From: UBA5070 sp039798065
GTDB taxonomy: Bacteria > Fibrobacterota > Fibrobacteria > UBA5070
Reading direction: 5' to 3'
Assembly: GCA_039798065.1 (NCBI GenBank)
Contig: JBDKGS010000152.1
Coordinates: 1-10,463 of the forward strand
Length of the DNA stretch: 10,463 nucleotides
The notes under the pieces are model-generated. The model was not told the DNA's origin and did no database searches. It saw nothing but the letters and a program-made list of their open reading frames with translations. The position numbers and the translations under genes were made by a program. This document shows, piece by piece, positions 7,220 through 10,463 of this stretch; position 1 is the first letter of the stretch; every line of letters starts with the position of its first letter.

Positions 7220-8286
7220 TGAGGCGTGGCGCGTTGATTTCGTTCGGGTTCGCGTTGCTGGTTCTCGCATCGGTTCCAGGGGCTCGTCCCTTGGACAAGG
7301 TAAAGAAGGATGCGCTCACGGTCGGCATTCGTGTTGGCAATGCTCCCTTTGGCTACAATGAAACGGGCGAACGCAAAGGCCTGGAGTACGATCTCGCCGC
7401 GGCCATCGCCGAGGGGATGGGGTGCCGCTTTCGCATGGTGCCGATTCCCAATCAGCGCGACGGCGAAGACAAATTGCTCACCGACAAGATCGACGTGGTC
7501 ATCGGCGCGGTGAAGGCGACTCCGGAGCTGAAGGAACGTTTTTTGACATCCAATCCGTACTTCCGCACCGGATTGGGCATCATGGTGATGAAGTCGAACC
7601 AATCGGTCTTCACGCTCAACGACTTGAACGATCGCTACGTGGCGGTCACCCCGGAGAGCAACGCCGACAAGCTCATCGAATCCTTCTTGCCCAAAGCCAA
7701 GCTCGAAGTCGTCCGCGGCATCAGCGAAGGCGTTGGCATGCTGCAAAAAGGCGACGTGGAAGCCGTGGTCCACGACCGCTCTTCGCTGCAGACCGAAGCG
7801 TCGCGAAACCAGGCGTTCCGCCTCTTGGACGTGAGCCTCACCGAAGACAGCTACGTCATTCTGGTGAACAAGAAGTCGGCAAATTTGTTGGACGCGGTCA
7901 ACATCGAGCTGGACCGTCTTCGCACCGTTCCTTCGCCGGAAATGACGACACCGATCGCCAATCTGTGCGGGCGCTACAAGCTGGGCATGACCCTCAAGCC
8001 CATCATCAAGCCGGGCAGCGCCATGCCAGCCCCAACGCCCAACCCGAACCCCAATCCAGCCGGACAGCCCACCACTCCCGCTCCCAGGCCCCAGGTTTCG
8101 GCGAACGGCCCGATGGCACCTGCCTCGCCGACCGCCGGGACAAATTCTGCCGCACCAGCCGGATCGGCCGCCGCGAAAGATTTGGACAAGCGCATGGAAG
8201 GCCTGGAACGCCAGCTGCAGGAAATCCAGAAGACCCTGGTCGAGATCAAAGCCGCGGTGCAAAAGGGCTCAGCAGCGGGGAAGTGA
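7219..8286 (+). CDS. Family 3 solute-binding-like protein with Pro-rich linker and C-terminal coiled coil
   Basis: The 355-residue exported protein has a signal peptide at about 1-24 (RR, then FGFALLVLASVPGARP). It is followed by a family 3 solute-binding (amino-acid type) domain at about 32-235: LTVGIRVGNAPFGYN, GLEYDLAAAIAEGMG, KIDVVIGAVKATPELKER with R107 at the usual ligand-carboxylate position, SNPYF, then GDVEAVVHD at 178-186. Residues 265-320 are a Pro/Ala/Asn-rich linker with a PNPNPN run. Residues 321-350 form a heptad-like coiled coil (MEGLERQLQEIQ). Typical members end near 250-270 residues, so the tail is extra. No ABC permease or ATPase is visible nearby, so a transport role is unlikely from context. 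The ATG at 7219 overlaps the preceding TGA by one base and has GGAG 8 bases upstream; a GTG directly before it (7216) is the alternative start. It probably works with the preceding protein, perhaps as a ligand sensor or scaffold. Confidence 0.85.
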   Translation: MRRGALISFGFALLVLASVPGARPLDKVKKDALTVGIRVGNAPFGYNETGERKGLEYDLAAAIAEGMGCRFRMVPIPNQRDGEDKLLTDKIDVVIGAVKATPELKERFLTSNPYFRTGLGIMVMKSNQSVFTLNDLNDRYVAVTPESNADKLIESFLPKAKLEVVRGISEGVGMLQKGDVEAVVHDRSSLQTEASRNQAFRLLDVSLTEDSYVILVNKKSANLLDAVNIELDRLRTVPSPEMTTPIANLCGRYKLGMTLKPIIKPGSAMPAPTPNPNPNPAGQPTTPAPRPQVSANGPMAPASPTAGTNSAAPAGSAAAKDLDKRMEGLERQLQEIQKTLVEIKAAVQKGSAAGK

Positions 8287-8311
8287 CCCGATCACCGGGC
8301 GGCCAAACCCA

Positions 8312-8341
8312 CCGGCCCAGGCCCGAAGGGCCGATGGCCGG
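8312..8341 (+). terminator. Two-tier GC hairpin, possible 3' end structure of the 5516-8286 operon
   Basis: CCGGCC (8312-8317) pairs with GGCCGG (8336-8341). Inside it, GGCCC (8320-8324) pairs with GGGCC (8328-8332) around a GAA loop. It lies 26 bases after the stop codon. There is no T-run, so it may stabilise the mRNA end or act in factor-dependent termination rather than as a classical intrinsic terminator. Confidence 0.4.
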
Positions 8342-8357
8342 GCTACGGCAACTGACA

Positions 8358-8391
8358 GAATCCGGCATCGAAAAGCGATGTCGGGGGATTC
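8358..8391. repeat. Inverted repeat (stem-loop)
   Basis: GAATCC (8358-8363) pairs with GGATTC (8386-8391), and the adjoining GGCATCG (8364-8370) pairs with CGATGTC (8376-8382), with one G-T pair. The loop is AAAAG, and a 3-base GGG bulge sits between the two stems on the right side. No T-run follows. Confidence 0.55.
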
Positions 8392-8414
8392 CAAAGGGGG
8401 CCGCGTTTCATGGA

Positions 8415-8476
8415 GCGCCGCAATCTTGATCATCGGCCGAGCAAGGCCGATGGAGCCAAATCCCATGTTGCGGCGC
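8415..8476. repeat. Nested inverted repeats (outer 9-bp and inner 8-bp stems)
   Basis: GCGCCGCAA (8415-8423) is the exact reverse complement of TTGCGGCGC (8468-8476). Between them, CATCGGCC (8431-8438) is the exact reverse complement of GGCCGATG (8445-8452) around a GAGCAA loop. The two perfect stems nested in 62 bases form one compact foldable element. Confidence 0.6.
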
Positions 8477-8495
8477 GTAAGTAGCGGCCCTCTTG

Positions 8496-8532
8496 GGCGC
8501 GGGAATCCAAAGGGCCCGCGCCGGCCCTTTGG
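8496..8532. repeat. Overlapping, mutually exclusive stem-loops
   Basis: CCAAAGGGCC (8507-8516) and GGCCCTTTGG (8523-8532) form a perfect 10-bp stem with a 6-base loop. The competing pair GGCGCGGG (8496-8503) with CCCGCGCC (8515-8522) is a perfect 8-bp stem that uses bases of the first. Only one can form at a time in RNA. The function is unknown. Confidence 0.6.
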
Positions 8533-8543
8533 CGCCGATGGGG

Positions 8544-8574
8544 TACAGGGGCAGCGGCGCAGGCGGCCCCTGTA
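8544..8574. repeat. Inverted repeat, perfect 9-bp stem
   Basis: TACAGGGGC (8544-8552) is the exact reverse complement of GCCCCTGTA (8566-8574), with a 13-base GC-rich loop. It begins 11 bases after the previous stem-loop. Confidence 0.55.
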
Positions 8575-8593
8575 AACCAAAAGCCCAGACGCG

Positions 8594-8645
8594 AGTCTGC
8601 AAAGACAGAAAACGTCGGCAGTCTGCAAAGACAAAAACCGACGTC
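8594..8645. repeat. Tandem 26-base direct repeat with GNRA-type mini-hairpins
   Basis: AGTCTGCAAAGACA occurs at 8594-8607 and again at 8620-8633, exactly 26 bases apart. Each copy contains GTCT-GCAA-AGAC, a 4-bp stem closed by a GCAA loop. The first GTCTG can instead pair with CAGAC at 8586-8590 around a GCGA loop. ACGTCGG (8612-8618) also pairs with CCGACGT (8638-8644) and encloses the second copy. Read on the minus strand this last stem is followed by TTTTC, so it could also end a transcript coming from the NlpC/P60 side. Confidence 0.6.
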
Positions 8646-8760
8646 AGTCAAAATCATTGTACCCACCGCCACCCTTGGCGCCGGAGGTGCCCCGCCATGG
8701 GATTGGTACGCGCAGCGGTCGAGACGTGGCATAGCCACTCCTCAGGATGAGCGGTGGTTC

Positions 8761-8779
8761 AAAAAGCCCCGCGCAGCGG
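8761..8779 (-). terminator. Probable intrinsic terminator of the NlpC/P60 gene
   Basis: On the minus strand CCGC-TGC-GCGG is followed by GGC and five T residues (8765-8761). It lies about 55 bases past the NlpC/P60 stop codon. The stem is short but GC-only, and the T-run has the right orientation for this gene. Confidence 0.45.
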
Positions 8780-8816
8780 AGAGGGGGTGTGCCTGAGCCC
8801 GCAGGGCGGAAGGCCA

Positions 8817-8832
8817 GGGGGAGACCTCCCCC
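8817..8832 (-). terminator. Stem-loop directly after the NlpC/P60 stop codon
   Basis: GGGGG (8817-8821) pairs with CCCCC (8828-8832) around a 6-base loop, ending one base from the stop codon at 8834-8836. No T-run follows in the minus direction. It may protect the transcript end or add to the terminator at 8761-8779. Confidence 0.35.
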
Positions 8833-8833
8833 G

Positions 8834-9547
8834 TCAGGGGTCCCGAGGATTCTTCGACGGAGTGTAAGCCGGCTGCGGGTCGGAAGGAACGCCGCCCTCG
8901 TAGTAGCTGTCGGGAGCCGTGCCGTTCTTCGGCGTACCCGCTTGCAAGCCGTTGGCCACGCCTGCGCGCTTGGCGGAATCGAGCATGAGCTTCATGTTCG
9001 GGAAGCGCCGCGCGAACTGGTATTTGTTGAGCCAGAACGTTTCGTCCAGGCTCGAGTACTTGACACCCGACGAGACGGTGGCGTTGATGAACTTGTTGCT
9101 TCCCATGTACAGCCCGACATGGTCGATTTGGGCCGAGTCGGCGCTGGCACCGAAGAACACGAGGTCGCCTGGACGCAGCCCGTATTTGAACACCGGAATT
9201 CCCAGAGCGCTTTGCTGTTTGGCCACCCGAGGGAGGTCGTACCCGAAGGTGCGCTTCCACACGCTTTGGGTGAAGGCCGAACAGTCGATCCCTTGCATGC
9301 TGGTTCCGCCCCACAGATACGGAACCCCCAGGTACGTGTCGGCGACCGCCCTTAAAGGAGAAACGTCGATGTCGTTGTTGGTGACCATTCGGGCACCCAG
9401 ATTGCGGCCTTCCTCGCGGGTGTAGGCAGGACGATTTTCGCCAAGCTGGACGAATTTCGGGCCGCAACCGACCAGGAGGAACGCTCCGGCCGTACCGGCC
9501 AGGGCAATTCTTGACGTACGATGCTGTCGAGGAGGGAACGTGACCAC
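8834..9547 (-). CDS. NlpC/P60 peptidoglycan endopeptidase, MepS/Spr-like lipoprotein
   Basis: This is a cell-wall peptidase of the type that cuts stem-peptide cross-links. From the chosen GTG at 9547 the protein has 237 residues. A lipoprotein signal peptide (RQHRTSR, hydrophobic core, LVGC) puts the lipidated Cys at residue 28. The NlpC/P60 domain runs from about 65 to 185: LGVPYLWGGTS, catalytic Cys in GIDCSAF (C89), LRPGDLVFF, catalytic His in DHVGLYMG (H143). The family's third polar residue, usually His (FVHAS in Spr), is Asn here (FINAT, N155). SSLDETFWLNKYQFARR matches the Spr end. The last 50 or so residues are Pro/Gly-rich. The frame opens to a GTG at 9595, but that would overlap the divergent gene at 9580 and place 16 odd residues before the signal peptide, so 9547 is preferred although its ribosome binding site is poor. 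It may be a housekeeping wall enzyme or open the wall for the T6SS; the fold is sure, the role is not. Confidence 0.88.
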   Translation of the reverse strand: MVTFPPRQHRTSRIALAGTAGAFLLVGCGPKFVQLGENRPAYTREEGRNLGARMVTNNDIDVSPLRAVADTYLGVPYLWGGTSMQGIDCSAFTQSVWKRTFGYDLPRVAKQQSALGIPVFKYGLRPGDLVFFGASADSAQIDHVGLYMGSNKFINATVSSGVKYSSLDETFWLNKYQFARRFPNMKLMLDSAKRAGVANGLQAGTPKNGTAPDSYYEGGVPSDPQPAYTPSKNPRDP

Positions 9548-9579
9548 TTCAGGAAAGTTAGCTAGTTTGTCAAGCTCCG
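9548..9579. promoter_or_regulatory. Short divergent spacer
   Basis: This 32-base, AT-richer spacer lies between the preferred NlpC/P60 start and the plus-strand gene. It contains TTGACA on the minus strand (9573-9568), a perfect -35 sequence, but no acceptable -10 at 16-18 bases. Promoters for one or both genes probably lie inside the opposing coding sequence. Confidence 0.3.
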
Positions 9580-10044
9580 ATGAGATGCCCCACACTCCCT
9601 ATTCGGCTATGCCTGGCCATTGCTCTTGCGTTCGCGAGTCTTTCGAATGCGGGTGGCGTTTTTTACGGCCGCGAATCGATGTACAGCCTCAAGCCCTACG
9701 GTGTGGCGGTGAGAGTCGTGTGCACCGGTGGACTTGAGCAGCATCAGGAAACCTTCCAGAACCACATCCAGAACCGACTCAAGGCGCGCGGAGTCAACAT
9801 CCTTCCAGAAGGATCGGTGACACTCAAGCTGATCGGGAACGCGATCCAGTCCAACGACGGATTCTTCGTGGTTCATCTCGAGCTGAAGCTCGACCAGTCC
9901 GCGTTCCTGGCTTCCAACAACAAGATCGTGGAAGCCACCACCTGGGACGCGTTCAAGATGGGCGAGTACCGGGAAGAAGACCTTCTCCAGGAGGTCGACG
10001 ACCTGGCCCGACAATTTTTGAACGATTATGTCGCGACGAACTGA
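9580..10044 (+). CDS. Small exported protein of unknown function
   Basis: The 154-residue product starts with a clear Sec signal peptide (residues 1-24, LCLAIALAFASLSNA|GG), with no lipobox, so it should be a soluble periplasmic protein of about 130 residues. I do not recognise the family. The mature part alternates amphipathic strands and helices: a strand near YGVAVRVVCTGG, a helix QNHIQNRLKARGVNI, paired strands SVTLKLIGNA and FFVVHLELKLD, ATTWD, then a C-terminal helix (LLQEVDDLARQFLNDYV). This resembles the general plan of small CsgG/TolB-type periplasmic proteins but lacks their signature. It is not TssJ: there is no lipid-anchor Cys and no TssJ motif. The ATG at 9580 has only a weak upstream AGCTC. 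A 36-base gap to the next gene, also exported, suggests an operon. Confidence 0.75.
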   Translation: MRCPTLPIRLCLAIALAFASLSNAGGVFYGRESMYSLKPYGVAVRVVCTGGLEQHQETFQNHIQNRLKARGVNILPEGSVTLKLIGNAIQSNDGFFVVHLELKLDQSAFLASNNKIVEATTWDAFKMGEYREEDLLQEVDDLARQFLNDYVATN

Positions 10045-10080
10045 ACGATCCATGCAACTCGAATACACGGAGAATTACGC

Positions 10081-10463
10081 GTGAAAATTCTCGGACTCCC
10101 AACCATTCTGATCGCTTCGGTCGCCATCCATGCCGCCGAGCCTTCGGGCGTGGTCCTTCTCGACTTCCAGTCCAAGGGAATCCTGGACAAGGCAGTGCTT
10201 CGCCAGCTGTGGGAACGGTCGCAGTCGATCGCCTCGGGTATCCCCAGTGCCGATCTTCTGTCCGCCGACGAAACCCGCAAGCGCATCTTCGACGGCAACG
10301 TCCTGCTCGCATCGCGCTGCGACGAAGCCTGCTACCAGCGCGTGGCGACAAAACTTGGCGCCAAGGAACTGGTGGTCCCCACCGTCGAAAAGGCCGGCGA
10401 CCAGCTCAAATTCACGTTCCTGCGGGTCCGCGGATCCAACGGACAGAAATTGCAGGAAGCCAC
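10081..10463 (+). CDS. Exported TolB/CsgG-like N-terminal domain protein, 3' end outside window
   Basis: The GTG start at 10081 has ACGGAG about 9 bases upstream. The visible 127 residues begin with a Sec signal peptide (residues 1-19, ending HAA|EP). Then GVVLLDFQSKG, a helix of the L...L type, LLSADETRKRI, CDEAC (C80 and C84), YQRVATKLGAKELVVPTV and FTFLRVRGSNGQKLQEA. This order (hydrophobic strand with ldf, long helix, CxxxC, A..LGA..vv strand, then a strand with a G-containing turn) is that of TolB N-terminal/CsgG-like periplasmic proteins, which assemble with or sense envelope components. The CxxxC pair could form a disulfide. The right part is cut off, so later domains cannot be judged. 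The reading frame is certain and the family is moderately so. Confidence 0.7.
   Translation, partial: MKILGLPTILIASVAIHAAEPSGVVLLDFQSKGILDKAVLRQLWERSQSIASGIPSADLLSADETRKRIFDGNVLLASRCDEACYQRVATKLGAKELVVPTVEKAGDQLKFTFLRVRGSNGQKLQEA

Larger units (their letters stand above)
8287..8833. other. Hairpin-rich noncoding region between convergent genes
   Basis: These 547 bases lie between the stop of the solute-binding-like gene and the stop of the NlpC/P60 gene, which face each other. Short open frames exist but none has a credible start signal or protein-like composition. The left 360 bases are packed with separate stem-loops, listed individually below. 8646-8760 is plainer and holds only a small GTGGC/GCCAC hairpin at 8726-8738. 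The right end, 8761-8832, has structures suited to ending the minus-strand transcript. No tRNA or known ncRNA family was recognised. Confidence 0.75.

Noticed and set aside
7219..8286. Component of an amino-acid ABC transporter
   Set aside because: No permease or ATPase gene is in the window, and the protein carries an atypical linker and coiled coil.
8586..8645. CRISPR array
   Set aside because: There are only two repeat copies, the unit is 26 bases without spacers of normal length, and there are no cas genes.
8378..8750. Short open frames of 65-102 codons in the noncoding region
   Set aside because: They lack ribosome binding sites and are biased translations of the GC-rich stem-loops.
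8675..8780. Possible tRNA (GGTTCAAA resembles a T-loop and GTGGC/GCCAC resembles a stem)
   Set aside because: The hairpin loop has 3 bases where an anticodon loop needs 7, and no acceptor stem can be paired around it.
9580..10044. TssJ outer-membrane lipoprotein of the T6SS
   Set aside because: The signal peptide is followed by Gly with no lipobox Cys, and no TssJ motif is visible.

Overview
The window is GC-rich and densely coded, from a diderm (Gram-negative) bacterium. It has a type VI secretion system (T6SS) core, Sec signal peptides, a lipobox, a predicted outer-membrane beta-barrel and a PEGA domain. The PEGA, formylglycine-enzyme-like and TolB/CsgG-like proteins with a CxxxC pair suggest a deep-branching lineage such as Fibrobacterota or Myxococcota rather than a typical gammaproteobacterium. 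That placement is an impression and rests on no marker gene.

Left part (1-5388, minus strand): a compact T6SS operon in the order tssK - tssL - tssM. TssK is the baseplate-to-membrane adaptor, TssL (DotU-like) the short inner-membrane subunit, and TssM (IcmF-like) the large inner-membrane/periplasmic subunit. tssM runs off the left edge only a short way before its expected end. Gene gaps are 3 and 13 bases, and the tssL ribosome binding site lies inside the end of tssK. This TssM seems to have lost the Walker A loop of its cytoplasmic NTPase-like domain.

Middle (5516-8286, plus strand): two exported proteins are divergent from the T6SS operon and joined by a 1-base stop/start overlap. The first combines a signal peptide, a PEGA domain, an outer-membrane-barrel-like middle and a degenerate C-terminal formylglycine-generating-enzyme (SUMF1) domain. 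The second is a family 3 solute-binding domain followed by a Pro/Ala-rich linker and a C-terminal coiled coil, with no permease or ATPase nearby. A SUMF1-fold periplasmic protein, TagR, is known in the Pseudomonas T6SS threonine-phosphorylation pathway. The pair may therefore be an envelope sensor or regulator for this secretion system; that is inference.

8287-8833 is about 550 bases between convergent genes with no credible gene. It holds a row of strong stem-loops, including alternative pairings and a tandem repeat with GNRA-type loops, and it is the clearest unexplained structure in the window.

Right part (8834-10463): a minus-strand MepS/Spr-like NlpC/P60 lipoprotein with Asn in place of the usual second His, then two plus-strand exported proteins. 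One is an unrecognised small periplasmic protein. The other is a TolB/CsgG-like protein cut by the right edge. The NlpC/P60 protein could open peptidoglycan for the secretion machine or be a housekeeping cell-wall enzyme.
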